Of a stretch of DNA of 64,000 nt, positions 8,569-17,564 are shown in pieces (positions within the stretch are counted from its first letter, which is position 1; each line of letters opens with the position of its first letter). The stretch spans positions 1 to 64,000 of the forward strand of contig NZ_KB822607.1 in NCBI RefSeq assembly GCF_000364625.1, read 5' to 3'. The stretch comes from Pseudomonas thermotolerans DSM 14292. GTDB lineage: Bacteria > Pseudomonadota > Gammaproteobacteria > Pseudomonadales > Pseudomonadaceae. A program made the translations under genes and the position numbers. Under the pieces are notes generated by a model. The model was not told where the DNA came from, ran no database searches, and saw only the letters and a program-made list of their open reading frames with translations.

Positions 8569-9816
8569 GTGACGCTTCAGACGTCCTACCCATTGAACCG
8601 GGCTGTGCCGTTGCAGGCTGGCTACCGCGTCGAATGCCTGCAGGGGCTGGAGGCTGTCCGGTCTTATCTGCCCATGTGGGAGGAGCTGAGCCAGGCGGCC
8701 AGCGAACCCAATGTGTTCTACGCGCCCTGGGGCCTGCTGCCGGCCCTCGAGCATCTGGCTGGCGACCGCCGGGTCGAGCTGCTGTTTCTGTGGCGTGAAA
8801 CCGGCACGGCCGGGCCGGTGCTGGACGGCTTGGTGCCGTTGCGGGTCTCCGGCTGCGCCCTGCTGCCGATCGCGAGGTTGTACCGCCATCGCTACTGCTT
8901 CTCGGTGGTCCCGCTGGTCCGCGCCGGCCGCGAACGGGCGGTGCTCGACGCCCTGCTGGGCTGGCTGCAGGCGCAGCGGCGGCGCTATCCGCTGCTGCTG
9001 CTGCGCGACCTGCCGGCGGAGGGACCGCTGGCCGAGGCGTTGCGCGAGGCGCTGGCGGCAAGTGGCCGGCAGTTCTTCGAGGGCCTGCATAGCGAGCGGG
9101 CGCTGCTGCAGTTGGGCAGCGATGCCGAGCATTACCTCGAGCGCAATTTCTCCGCACGCCGCCTCAAGGAGTATCGCCGCCTGGGTCGTCGCCTGGGTGA
9201 GCTGGGCGAGCTGCGCATCCGCCGCTTGCAGGCCGGCGACGAGGATCTGGAGGCCTGGCTGGAGGCCTTTGTAGCGCTGGAGGCCAAGGGCTGGAAGGGG
9301 CGTCTGCAGTCGGCGCTGGGCAGCCGTGCGGAGACTCGTCGCTACTTCGAGGCGGTGGTTCGTGGCGCCCATGCCCGCGGCCAGCTGCTGATGCTCGAGC
9401 TGTCCCTGGACGGCCGGCCGCTGGCCATGCGCTGCGACTTCCTCGCCCCGCCCGGGGCCTTCGCCTTCAAGATTGCCTACGATGAGGAGTTCGCCCGCTT
9501 CTCCCCCGGCGTGCTGCTGGAGCTGGAAGCCATCCGCGTGCTCCACGAGCTGAAGGCGCAGGGGCTGCACTGGGTGGACTCCTGTTCGGCGCCGGACGAC
9601 CAGACCTCCAACCGTCTGTGGATGGAGCGCAAGCGCCTGGGCACCTTCAAGCTCAGTAGCGGAACCTTGCTCGCCGATCTGTGGATCAGCTTCTATCCCC
9701 ACGCGAAGCGCCTGAAGGACTGGCTGAAGCGGGGCAAGGAGCTGGGCTGCCTGACCTTGGTGGCCTCCTCCGCCACCGAGGAAGTCATGCCGGTGCTGGT
9801 GCTGGCCGGACTCTAG
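8569..9816 (+). CDS. GNAT/FemAB-like acyltransferase, second member
   Basis: The 415-residue protein starts at the GTG at 8569 (VTLQTSYPLN). That start has an AAAGGAG ribosome site at 8554-8560, eight bases away. An upstream in-frame ATG at 8368 would overlap the divergent gene. The GNAT core shows NFSARRLKEYRRLGRRLGEL, then LEAWLEAFVALEAKGWKGR and ARFSPGVLLELEAIRVLHEL, ending with DSCSAPDDQTSNRLWMERKR, a block shared with BioF2-like acyltransferases of exopolysaccharide loci. It is the only island gene on the plus strand. It converges on the glycosidase gene with 11 bases between the stops. A role in acylating the exopolysaccharide is inferred. Confidence 0.75.
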   Translation: MTLQTSYPLNRAVPLQAGYRVECLQGLEAVRSYLPMWEELSQAASEPNVFYAPWGLLPALEHLAGDRRVELLFLWRETGTAGPVLDGLVPLRVSGCALLPIARLYRHRYCFSVVPLVRAGRERAVLDALLGWLQAQRRRYPLLLLRDLPAEGPLAEALREALAASGRQFFEGLHSERALLQLGSDAEHYLERNFSARRLKEYRRLGRRLGELGELRIRRLQAGDEDLEAWLEAFVALEAKGWKGRLQSALGSRAETRRYFEAVVRGAHARGQLLMLELSLDGRPLAMRCDFLAPPGAFAFKIAYDEEFARFSPGVLLELEAIRVLHELKAQGLHWVDSCSAPDDQTSNRLWMERKRLGTFKLSSGTLLADLWISFYPHAKRLKDWLKRGKELGCLTLVASSATEEVMPVLVLAGL

Positions 9817-9827
9817 GCGGTTCCGCT

Positions 9828-11756
9828 TCATGGTTGCGTCCAGCCCAGCACGAACAGGGATTCGCCTGGCAGGGTGAAGTGCCAGGCCGGTTCGCCGCAG
9901 TCGAGCCGGCCTTCGACCTGCTGCTGGGCGGCGGTCAGCAGCCGCAGTCGAGGTGGTTCGGGGCCGTGGCAGTTCAGCGGGTGGCCGCGCAGGCGGACCT
10001 GCTGCTCGCGAGCCGTCTTGTTCACCCCGAACAGGTGGATGCGCTGGCCCGTGCGCATGGCCAGCACGTCCACCTCGAAGGCGTCGTTGTCGAGGCGCAG
10101 CACCTCGTCCAGCCAGTGCTGCTGCATGAAGACCATGGCCTGGCCGACCGGCTTGAGGAAATGGCGGCCATCCGCGCTCAGGCCGATCATGCCCTTGAGG
10201 TGATCCTCCTCGTCGAACGCCGGGAACCAGTTGAGCATCTCCAGCAGCCCGTCCTGGGCCGTGTTGACCGCCACCGAGGCCCACCACAGGGCGGCGAAGC
10301 GGGTTTCCTGCTCGTAGGGGCTGACCGCGCCGCCGCTGGACAGGTTGGTCTGCTCCAGCAGCAGGGCCTTGCGCGGTCGGCCGCGCTCGTCCAGGCCCAC
10401 CAGCTGGGCGGCCTGGCGCACGTTGTCGCGGTACACACGGGTGTCGCGCAGGTCGCGGATCATCCACTCGTGCCAGGCCAGGGCGTCGATATGCTCTCCG
10501 TAGGTGTCGAGCAGGCGCCGCGCCCAGTCGAGGCCTCGGCGCGACCTGGCGCCGTCGGTGGTGGGGCCGTCCAGCAGGCGCGAGGAGGCCGGTGCGGCGA
10601 TACGGATGCCGGCCTCGCGGGCGTCGGGAAAGCGCCGCAGCTCCTCGACCATGGCGGCGAAGTAGCGGGCGAAGCTGGGGTAGTCGGGGTAGTTGAGGTT
10701 GGGCTCGTCGGCGAAGGCCAGATAATGGGTTCCTCCGCCGTCCAGCTCGCGCATGCCCTGTAGCCAGGCGAGCAGTCCGGCGCGGGTGTCCGGGTCGGCA
10801 GCGAGCACCGGCCGGCGGCCGCTCTGCGCCAGCAGGGTCGTGTCGGCATGGATGCCGAAACGATGGTGGTACAGCGGGCGGAAGCGCTGCTCGTGCTGCG
10901 GGTTGCGGCTGGTGACGTTGACGAAGCTGTAGTAGTTGGCCGCGCGAGGCGCCAGACGGGCGAGCAGCTGCGGAGCCTCCGGCGGCGTGTAGGGTAGCCC
11001 CACGCCGAGCCGGGGCGTGGGGCCGAGGACCTCGGCGTGCAGCTCCAGGTTGACCTCGCCGGGGGGCAGTTCGGGGCTGAACAGGTGCTCGGGGCGCTGG
11101 GCGAACAGGTTGGCGCTGCCGTCCAGCCAGAAGGCCGCCTTGCCGCGGCCAAGCGGGCGCAGGCACCAGATCTCCTCGTCGCGGGACACCGGCAGCTCCA
11201 GGCGATCGCTGTGCCAGTAGGGCCGTTCGGGGGTGCGGTCGAGCGGCAGCTCCAGATGCAGGCCGTCGCTCAGGCGCTCCACGTCCAGGCGCCGGATGCC
11301 GCCATGGTACTTGCCGGCGAGCACCGCCTGCTCGCCGGGGCGGACGCGGAAGTACAGGCGCATGCCGGCCGGCAGCTCGGCGCTGAAGTGCAGCTTGGCC
11401 GGTTCGAACAGCGCCGCGGTGTCGTCGCCGTGACGGATCCGGTAGAGGCGAAAGCTGTAGCCGGGGATCTCCAGGCGATGGTTGCCGGCCCCCAGTGGCC
11501 AGCGCTGCTCGCCGCGCACCTCCTCGGCGGGAATCTCGCGCCGGGCCAGCAGGCGCCCGTCGCCGCCCTGCAGGTAGAGGCGCTCGCGGTTGGCGTCGGC
11601 CTGCCAGGCAGGCTGCCAGCTCACCTGCAGATGGTCATCCGAGGCGCTGCGCAGGTGCAGGGCGCCGTCGCGCAGTCCCGGCCAGTCGAGGGCCTGGACG
11701 CCGGCCAGCGGCAGGGCGAGCAGACAGCAGCCCGCCCACAGACGCAGACACTTCAT
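9828..11756 (-). CDS. Secreted clan GH-A (GH39-like) glycoside hydrolase with N-terminal beta domain
   Basis: This 642-residue protein has a signal peptide (MKCLRLWAGCCLLALPLAGV QALD). The first 260 residues look like beta-sandwich carbohydrate-binding modules, and the catalytic barrel follows. Glu351 in FADEPNLNYPDYPSF fits the acid/base of the clan's N-E-P motif, and Glu468 in LLEQTN fits the nucleophile. The layout recalls PslG, the periplasmic glycosidase of the Psl locus, but with a much longer N-terminus. The start overlaps the flippase stop (ATGA). It probably trims or clears polymer in the periplasm. Family assignment is by motif only. Confidence 0.7.
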   Translation of the reverse strand: MKCLRLWAGCCLLALPLAGVQALDWPGLRDGALHLRSASDDHLQVSWQPAWQADANRERLYLQGGDGRLLARREIPAEEVRGEQRWPLGAGNHRLEIPGYSFRLYRIRHGDDTAALFEPAKLHFSAELPAGMRLYFRVRPGEQAVLAGKYHGGIRRLDVERLSDGLHLELPLDRTPERPYWHSDRLELPVSRDEEIWCLRPLGRGKAAFWLDGSANLFAQRPEHLFSPELPPGEVNLELHAEVLGPTPRLGVGLPYTPPEAPQLLARLAPRAANYYSFVNVTSRNPQHEQRFRPLYHHRFGIHADTTLLAQSGRRPVLAADPDTRAGLLAWLQGMRELDGGGTHYLAFADEPNLNYPDYPSFARYFAAMVEELRRFPDAREAGIRIAAPASSRLLDGPTTDGARSRRGLDWARRLLDTYGEHIDALAWHEWMIRDLRDTRVYRDNVRQAAQLVGLDERGRPRKALLLEQTNLSSGGAVSPYEQETRFAALWWASVAVNTAQDGLLEMLNWFPAFDEEDHLKGMIGLSADGRHFLKPVGQAMVFMQQHWLDEVLRLDNDAFEVDVLAMRTGQRIHLFGVNKTAREQQVRLRGHPLNCHGPEPPRLRLLTAAQQQVEGRLDCGEPAWHFTLPGESLFVLGWTQP

Positions 11757-13054
11757 GTCGCCGGACGCAGCTGCGCGTGCAGCATGCGCAGGTCGCTGGG
11801 GAACACCAGCAGGGTGTGGCCGATGCCGACCCCGCTGATCCGGCAGTAGAGCACCAGCATGGCCAGGGTCATGGCGGTGTAGGCGATCGACGAGGCGATG
11901 GCGGCCCCGACGATGCCCCATAGGGGGATGAGCGCGACGGTGAGCACCAGGTTCAGCCCGGCGGCGCAGCCAGAGAACAGCGAGAGGGTGCCGGGGCGGC
12001 GCTTGCCGAGCAGGTCCATGTGCAGGATGGTCGCGTAGCACAGGCTGAACATGCCGGGCAGCAGGGCCAGTAGCGCCGGGTAGGCCGGCTCGTAGGCCTT
12101 GCCGAACAGCAGCACGATCAGCCATTCGCCGATCAGCGCCATGACCAGGCAGGCCAGCAGCATCACGGTGCCGGTCAGGCGCAGGGCCAGCGGCGTCAAC
12201 TGGTCGATCCCCTCGCCCTGTTGCAGCAGGCGCTTCATCAGTGGCGTGGTCACCGCCTCGGGAACGATGAACAGCAGCTCGGCGGCGGCGCTGGCCATGG
12301 CGTAGAAGCCTACCGCCTGGCTGCCGATCATCAGGCCGATGATGATGTAGTCGGAGCGCATCAGCACCTGCTGGAAGAGCACGTCGAGGTGGCTCTTGCC
12401 GCCGAAGCGCAGCAGCTCGCCCTGGAGGCTGCGGTCCCAGCGCAGGCGGATGTCGTGGAAGCGCGCCAGCAGCACCAGGCCGACCAGCACCACTAGGGTG
12501 AAGCCGCCGAGCCAGCTGATCAGCGCGGCGCCCAGGGCGTGCTCCTCCCACATCCAGAACAGGCCGAGGAACAGCAGCAGCGGCCCCAGGGATTCCACCA
12601 GGCGCAGGCTGTTGTACACGCCCACCCTGCCGTCGGCGTTGTGCAGGGTGAGCAGGCCGTTCTTCATGACGAACAGCGGCACCGCCAGCAGCAGCAGCCA
12701 GGCGAACAGGCCGAGTTGCTGGGTGACTTCCAGGTGTTGACCGAAACTCTCCAGCAGGCCGACGCCGATCAGGGTGGCGACCCCCGAGGCCAGGCAGCCG
12801 TAGAGCAGCATCTGGGTCAGCAGCACCCCCATGGCGTGCTGCTGCGCGGCCTGGTAGCCCACCGCGGTGTTCAGCCCGCCGCTGGTGATGCCGCCGATCA
12901 GTTCCGGCAGGGCGTTGAGCATGGCGAACAGGCCGCGGTCGGCGGGGCCGAGGATGCGCGCCAGGAGGATGTTGCGGGCCAGGCGCAGGACCAGCATCGC
13001 CAGGCTGGTACCGACGCTCTGCAGCATGTGGCGCAGGAATTGCGACCGCTTCAT
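11753..13054 (-). CDS. Wzx-like polysaccharide flippase (MOP superfamily)
   Basis: This 433-residue protein has about 12 membrane segments. The N-terminus SLAMLVLRLARNILLARILG then PADRGLFAMLNALPELIGGI is typical of oligosaccharide flippases, and a second repeat begins near FGGKSHLDVLFQQVLMRSDY. It should move lipid-linked repeat units across the inner membrane. It overlaps both neighbours by four bases (ATGA), so deacetylase, flippase and glycosidase are translated as a coupled unit. Confidence 0.85.
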   Translation of the reverse strand: MKRSQFLRHMLQSVGTSLAMLVLRLARNILLARILGPADRGLFAMLNALPELIGGITSGGLNTAVGYQAAQQHAMGVLLTQMLLYGCLASGVATLIGVGLLESFGQHLEVTQQLGLFAWLLLLAVPLFVMKNGLLTLHNADGRVGVYNSLRLVESLGPLLLFLGLFWMWEEHALGAALISWLGGFTLVVLVGLVLLARFHDIRLRWDRSLQGELLRFGGKSHLDVLFQQVLMRSDYIIIGLMIGSQAVGFYAMASAAAELLFIVPEAVTTPLMKRLLQQGEGIDQLTPLALRLTGTVMLLACLVMALIGEWLIVLLFGKAYEPAYPALLALLPGMFSLCYATILHMDLLGKRRPGTLSLFSGCAAGLNLVLTVALIPLWGIVGAAIASSIAYTAMTLAMLVLYCRISGVGIGHTLLVFPSDLRMLHAQLRPAT

Positions 13055-14058
13055 TGACGTACCCCTTGCAACAGGCGCCAGGCCAGCAGTCCCGGCTGGC
13101 GTGCGCTCTGATGGCTGACCCCGATGCGTGGCAGGGCCAGGTCCTCGGTCGGCCGGTTGCGGACCAGGCCGGGCCGGGTGCTCAGGGCCAGGCGGTAGCC
13201 TTGGCGTCGCAATGCCGCGTGGACGTGCGCATCGTGGTCTCCGTTGGGATAGCAGTAGATCGGCAGCGGCGCCGCACAGTGCCGGTCCAGGGTCTCCCGC
13301 GAGCGCTGCACCTCGGCCTCCAGGCTCGACTCGTCGAGTTCGGTGAGGATGGCGTGGCTGGCGCCGTGAGGGCCGAAGCGGACCAGGCCGGAAGCCTCCA
13401 TCTCCGCGACCTGCTGCCAGTCCAGGGCATGGGGCTCGGCTGGCTCCGGACAGCCGTCGGCGAGTGCCTGAAGCTGGTCGGCCGGCAGGCGCTTGAGGCG
13501 TTGCAGGAAGCCGGCGAGTGCCTTGCTGCGCTGTTCGTCGGGCTGCTCCGCAGCGAGCTCGGCGGGCGGCGCCAGCTGCAGCTGGCGCAGGGTCGCGGCG
13601 AGGCGCTCGCGGGCCTCGGCGCCGAAGCTGCCCCACAGGGTCTCGCCGATGGCCTCCCACCAGAAACGCCGCGCGCTACCGATGAAGTCGGTGGACAGGA
13701 AGATGCTCGCCGGCACCTGATGCTGGCGCAGCAGGGGAAAGGCATGCACGGCGTTGTCGCGCCAGCCGTCGTCGAAGGTCAGCGCCACCCGTGGACGGCG
13801 GTCGCTGGTGCCGTTCAGCGCGAACAGCTCGGCCAGCGGCACGCAGTCGAAGTGCTGTTTGAGCCACAGCAGCAGATTCTCGAAGGATGATTTGCCGACG
13901 CACAGCGGCTCGCGGTGCGGCAGGGCTGCGGCAGTTTCGTCGGGCACCACCCGGTGCAGCATGAGGATGCTGCCGGTGTTGCCGAACAGGCCCTGCTTGA
14001 GCGGCGGAGTGAGGCTAAGCCGGCCACTACTCGCCTTGATCAGTTGCTTCAAACGCAT
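13051..14058 (-). CDS. NodB-type polysaccharide deacetylase
   Basis: The 335-residue protein has motif 1 TFDDGWRDN with Asp96 and Asp97, and motif 2 HGASH (His231 and His235, an HxxxH metal site). It also has ILMLHRV near residue 32, common to NodB-fold enzymes of exopolysaccharide loci. No signal peptide is evident. A 78-residue insert between the motifs (about 135-215) is a feature of this subgroup. It should remove acetyl groups from N-acetylated sugar units. It lies downstream of a GT2 gene (10-base gap) and overlaps the flippase start. Confidence 0.85.
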   Translation of the reverse strand: MRLKQLIKASSGRLSLTPPLKQGLFGNTGSILMLHRVVPDETAAALPHREPLCVGKSSFENLLLWLKQHFDCVPLAELFALNGTSDRRPRVALTFDDGWRDNAVHAFPLLRQHQVPASIFLSTDFIGSARRFWWEAIGETLWGSFGAEARERLAATLRQLQLAPPAELAAEQPDEQRSKALAGFLQRLKRLPADQLQALADGCPEPAEPHALDWQQVAEMEASGLVRFGPHGASHAILTELDESSLEAEVQRSRETLDRHCAAPLPIYCYPNGDHDAHVHAALRRQGYRLALSTRPGLVRNRPTEDLALPRIGVSHQSARQPGLLAWRLLQGVRQ

Positions 14059-14068
14059 GGCTCGGGCC

Positions 14069-15223
14069 CTATCGATTCTGCTGAGGGTTCCAGTTGTGGT
14101 AGCGCTGGCCGCTGACGAAGTGCCAGATCCCGGCGGTGATGCCGCTCAGGCTGATCAGCACGTAGGCGGCCAGGCGCAGGAGCTTCGGCAGCTGGCGGCG
14201 CTGCCCGAGCAGGCCGGCCAGGGCCAGGGCGTAGCCGCCGAGCTGGGCGATCAGGCAGAGCCGGTAGAACGGCCCGGCGTCCCACAGCCAGAGGTTGCTG
14301 AGCAGCAGCGGCACCAGCAGCAGCGGCACCAGGCGGCGCAGCAGCTTGTGGGTGAACAGACCGATGGCGAACAGTCCGTGGCGCAGCGGGTTGAGCAGCT
14401 CGCGGCGGCACACCAGGCTGTGCAGGCCCTGGGCGGTGATCCGCCGGCGGCGCTGGAATTGGCTGACGCTGCTCTCCACGCCCTCGTCGCTGGCCCGTGC
14501 CCGCTCGGCGAAGGCGATGCGCCGGCCGGCCACCGAGGCGCAGGTGGCCAGGAAAAAATCGTCGGTGACGCCTGCCGGTATCGGCTGGAACAGTTCGCGG
14601 CGCAGTGCCTGCAGGGCGCCGTCGGCCGAGGCCAGACAGCCGCAGCGGCTCTCCAGGCGGCGCTGCCAGGCCTCGTAGCGGCGGTAGAGCTTGTCGCCGA
14701 TGGCCAGCGACTTGCTGGTGGAGGCAACGGTCACGTAGCCGCCGACGGCGCCGACCCGCGGGTCGTTGAAGGGCATCACCAGTTCGCGCAGGGTGTCGCG
14801 TCCCCAGAGGATGTCGGCATCGCTGAACACCAGGATCTCGCCGTCGGCCACCGCCACCGCGGCGTTCAGGGCACTGGCCTTGCCGCCGCGCGGCAGGTCG
14901 AGCACCTGCAGATCCTCGTCCTGGCCCTGGGCCCGGGCGAACTGCCGGGCCAGCGCCACCGTGGCGTCGCTGGAGCCGTCGCTGGCGACGATGATCTGCC
15001 GCCGCTCGCGCGGATAGTCGGACTCCAGCAGCGAGCAGAGCTTGGCCTCGATGTTCCGCTCCTCGTTGTAGGCGGCGACGATGATGCTGACCCGCGGCAG
15101 TTCGGTCGGCGTGGTCGGCGCGTCGTCGCGGCGGAACAGGGCGCAGACGGCGAGCAGGGCGGGATAGCCCAGGTAGACGAAGAGCGGCAGGAACAGGCAC
15201 AGCCAGAAGACGAACTCAGCCAC
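14069..15223 (-). CDS. Membrane glycosyltransferase, family 2
   Basis: This 384-residue protein has an N-terminal membrane segment (MAEFVFWLCLFLPLFVYLGY). The GT-A domain starts PRVSIIVAAYNEERN (43-57), with SDGSSD near 81 and the DAD metal motif at 135-137 (FSDADILWGRD). TDDFFLA and QFQRRRRI match the acceptor-site and Q/RxxRW region of processive-type GT2 enzymes. Three C-terminal membrane segments follow. It overlaps the previous gene by eight bases. The sugar transferred cannot be read from the sequence. Confidence 0.85.
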   Translation of the reverse strand: MAEFVFWLCLFLPLFVYLGYPALLAVCALFRRDDAPTTPTELPRVSIIVAAYNEERNIEAKLCSLLESDYPRERRQIIVASDGSSDATVALARQFARAQGQDEDLQVLDLPRGGKASALNAAVAVADGEILVFSDADILWGRDTLRELVMPFNDPRVGAVGGYVTVASTSKSLAIGDKLYRRYEAWQRRLESRCGCLASADGALQALRRELFQPIPAGVTDDFFLATCASVAGRRIAFAERARASDEGVESSVSQFQRRRRITAQGLHSLVCRRELLNPLRHGLFAIGLFTHKLLRRLVPLLLVPLLLSNLWLWDAGPFYRLCLIAQLGGYALALAGLLGQRRQLPKLLRLAAYVLISLSGITAGIWHFVSGQRYHNWNPQQNR

Positions 15224-16181
15224 GGGACGGCCTCCTTGCGGTCAGATCCATCAGGCCCAGAAAGAGCGCGATTCCGGCCACGTGCATGCGCAGCCAGTGC
15301 AGCACCGTGAGGTGCAGCGCCAGCAGCGGCCGCTGCCGGTTGTAGTGAAAGCGCAGGGCCATCGCCAGAGCCGGCAGCCAGCCGAGGGCGAACAGCCCGA
15401 CGGCCAGCCAGGGCCGGCCGAGCGCCAGGCACAGCAGGGTCAGCGCGGCCAGCAGCCAGTGCCCGGCGGCCAGCAGGGGAAAGCGTAGGGTGCGCAGGCT
15501 GGCGTTGTTCTTGCGTAGCAGGCGCGCCTGGCCGCTCTGCCGCCACAATTCCTTGCCCAGCCACTCCTTCCAGCTGTGCTCGAAGCCCCAGTTCAGCACC
15601 GTGGGGTTGGGCAGGCTGAGCAGCCGCGCGCCGCTGCGGCTGAGACGCAGGCAGAGGTCCTTGTCCTCGCCGGTGTGCAGGCTCTCGTCGAAGCCGCCGA
15701 CCCGCTCGAAGCATTCGCGTTCCAGGCACAGGTTGGCGGTCGGCAGCCAGTCGAGCAGCGCCGGGCGGTCGCGCTCGGCAGCCACCCGCTGCAGCCAGGC
15801 GCGGGCATACCAGGGCGCCTGGGCGGGCGGTCGGTGGACCAGGCCGAGCACGTCGGCGCAGTCCTCGGCGCGCACCCGACACCAGGTGCTGAGCCAGTCG
15901 ATGGGAACCTCCATGTCGGCGTCGAGGAACGCCAGCCAGTCGCCGCTGGCCACCGCGGCGCCACGGTTGCGCAGGGCGGCGATGCTGATCCCCGGGCAGT
16001 CCAGCACGTTGGCGCCGAGACTGCGGGCAATCTCCTGGCTGCCGTCGGTGGAGCCGTTGTCGGGGACGATCAGCTCGTACTCCAGTCCGCAGTGCTCGGC
16101 GGCCCGCCGCGCCGCTTCCAGGGTGCGCGGCAGGTGGGCGCGTTCGTTGAAGGCCGGCACTATGATGCTGATGCGCTTCAT
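15216..16181 (-). CDS. Glycosyltransferase, family 2
   Basis: The 321-residue protein starts MKRISIIVPAFNERAHLPRT. It has DNGSTDGSQEIARSLGANVL and the DxD-type FLDADMEVP, then an acceptor block GGFDESLHTGEDKDLCLRLS containing the conserved ED pair. Two or three membrane segments lie at the C-terminus (about 235-310). It overlaps the polymerase gene by four bases and the next GT gene by eight. It adds one sugar to the lipid-linked unit at the inner membrane; donor unknown. Confidence 0.85.
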   Translation of the reverse strand: MKRISIIVPAFNERAHLPRTLEAARRAAEHCGLEYELIVPDNGSTDGSQEIARSLGANVLDCPGISIAALRNRGAAVASGDWLAFLDADMEVPIDWLSTWCRVRAEDCADVLGLVHRPPAQAPWYARAWLQRVAAERDRPALLDWLPTANLCLERECFERVGGFDESLHTGEDKDLCLRLSRSGARLLSLPNPTVLNWGFEHSWKEWLGKELWRQSGQARLLRKNNASLRTLRFPLLAAGHWLLAALTLLCLALGRPWLAVGLFALGWLPALAMALRFHYNRQRPLLALHLTVLHWLRMHVAGIALFLGLMDLTARRPSRG

Positions 16182-17560
16182 GGTCTGACCTCGCTGGGCA
16201 AGTCGTCCTTGTCTTCCCGGGCCTGCAGGCGCACCCAGCTGGAGAGCGCGAACATGGCCCAGAGGTATTTGTGGCTGGGAATGCTGAGGAACGCCAGGAA
16301 ACAGGCCAGGGCCACGCAGGCCAGCCCCAGGTGCGTGGCTAGCGCGGTGCGCTGCGGATCGCCGCGGCTCAGCCAGTGCCGGCGGGCGTACTGGAAGTTG
16401 CGCAGGCTGAGCACCACCAGGCCGATGAACAGCAGGCCGCCGGGCAGGCCGATCTCGCTGAGCATGCCCAGGTAGGTGTTGTGCGCCGCGCGTAGCAGTT
16501 CCTCGGGGACCGGCAGATCGGCAAAGGCGGGCGAGTAGCCGGTGCGCCCGTAGTGCACCGGGAAGGTTCCGGGGCCGCTGCCGAGCAGCGGGTTCTCTTG
16601 GATGATCCCGGCGCCCACCATCAGGTAGGCGGTGCGCCGGCTGAGGGATGGGTCGACGTGGCCGCGGGCGCCGGCCTTCAGGCTGGTGAGGGCCTCCAGA
16701 CGCTGCACGAAGCTGTCCGGCAGCAGCGCGGGGGCCAGCGGCACGGCGACCGCCAGGGCGAGGATCAGCCAGCCGAAGTGTCGCGGCAGCAGCCGGCGGA
16801 TGTCGGCGCGGTAGTGCCAGGCGGCAAGGGCCAGGATGAGCAGCAGCACCAGCAGCCCGGAGCGCGAGCCGCTGCGCATCAGCCCGGCCAGCAGCAGGCC
16901 CTGCGGCAGCAACCAGAGCAGCCGGTGCGGCCAGCGCGGCGCGCGGAGCAGGAGCATCAGGCCGAGGGGGAAGGCGATGCACAGCAGCAGGGCGAAATAG
17001 TTGGGGTCGGCGAGCAGGCCGACGGCCCGGGCGTCGACCTGGCGGGCGTCGCTGAGCAGTGTCGGCACGCAGGAGGCGGCCACCGAGAGGGTCACCACCT
17101 TGGCCAGCAGCATCAGGTCGAGATCGCGGGAAAAGGCCAGGGTGAGCAGGAAGATCGCCAGACCGACGCTCAGGTAGCGCAGGTCGCGCAGCGACCATTC
17201 GAGGCTGTCGGTGCAGGCGAAGCTGAGCAGGTAGCAGACGATGAAGCCCAGCAGCAGCGGCCACAGGTTGCTGCGCAGCCGGGCGGGCGGCAGCTGCTTG
17301 AGCAGCAGTTGCAGCACGAGGATGGCGATCATCGCCGCGCCGAGCAGCTTGCTCGCGGTGATCCCCGGGCTGCCGGCGACCAGGCCCTCGAGAGGCACCA
17401 TGGCGAACAGGATGAGCAGGCCCCAGGCCGGCTGGCGGTAGAGCAGGATCAGCCCCGCCAGGCCGGGAATCACCAGGGGGGCCAGGTAGGGGTGGGGGCT
17501 GGCCAGCAGGAGCAGGCAGGCCAGGCCGACCAGCAGGGTCAGGGGCAGCACCAGGGCCAT
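16178..17560 (-). CDS. O-antigen ligase/polymerase family protein (Wzy-like)
   Basis: This 460-residue protein has about eleven membrane segments. The Wzy_C/O-antigen ligase region includes LLAGLMRSGSRSGLLVLLL and a long periplasmic loop with GSGPGTFPVHYGRTGYS and RAAHNTYLGMLSEIGLPGGL; the HNTYL-x-EIG pattern is the family signature. In this locus, with a flippase and a chain-length protein, polymerase is more likely than ligase. It follows the GT4 gene after four bases and overlaps the GT2 start. Confidence 0.85.
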   Translation of the reverse strand: MALVLPLTLLVGLACLLLLASPHPYLAPLVIPGLAGLILLYRQPAWGLLILFAMVPLEGLVAGSPGITASKLLGAAMIAILVLQLLLKQLPPARLRSNLWPLLLGFIVCYLLSFACTDSLEWSLRDLRYLSVGLAIFLLTLAFSRDLDLMLLAKVVTLSVAASCVPTLLSDARQVDARAVGLLADPNYFALLLCIAFPLGLMLLLRAPRWPHRLLWLLPQGLLLAGLMRSGSRSGLLVLLLILALAAWHYRADIRRLLPRHFGWLILALAVAVPLAPALLPDSFVQRLEALTSLKAGARGHVDPSLSRRTAYLMVGAGIIQENPLLGSGPGTFPVHYGRTGYSPAFADLPVPEELLRAAHNTYLGMLSEIGLPGGLLFIGLVVLSLRNFQYARRHWLSRGDPQRTALATHLGLACVALACFLAFLSIPSHKYLWAMFALSSWVRLQAREDKDDLPSEVRP

Positions 17561-17564
17561 GACG

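Noticed and set aside
8326..11166. 946-residue minus-strand frame
   Set aside because: It is antisense to the plus-strand acyltransferase and out of frame with the glycosidase; low-complexity composition.
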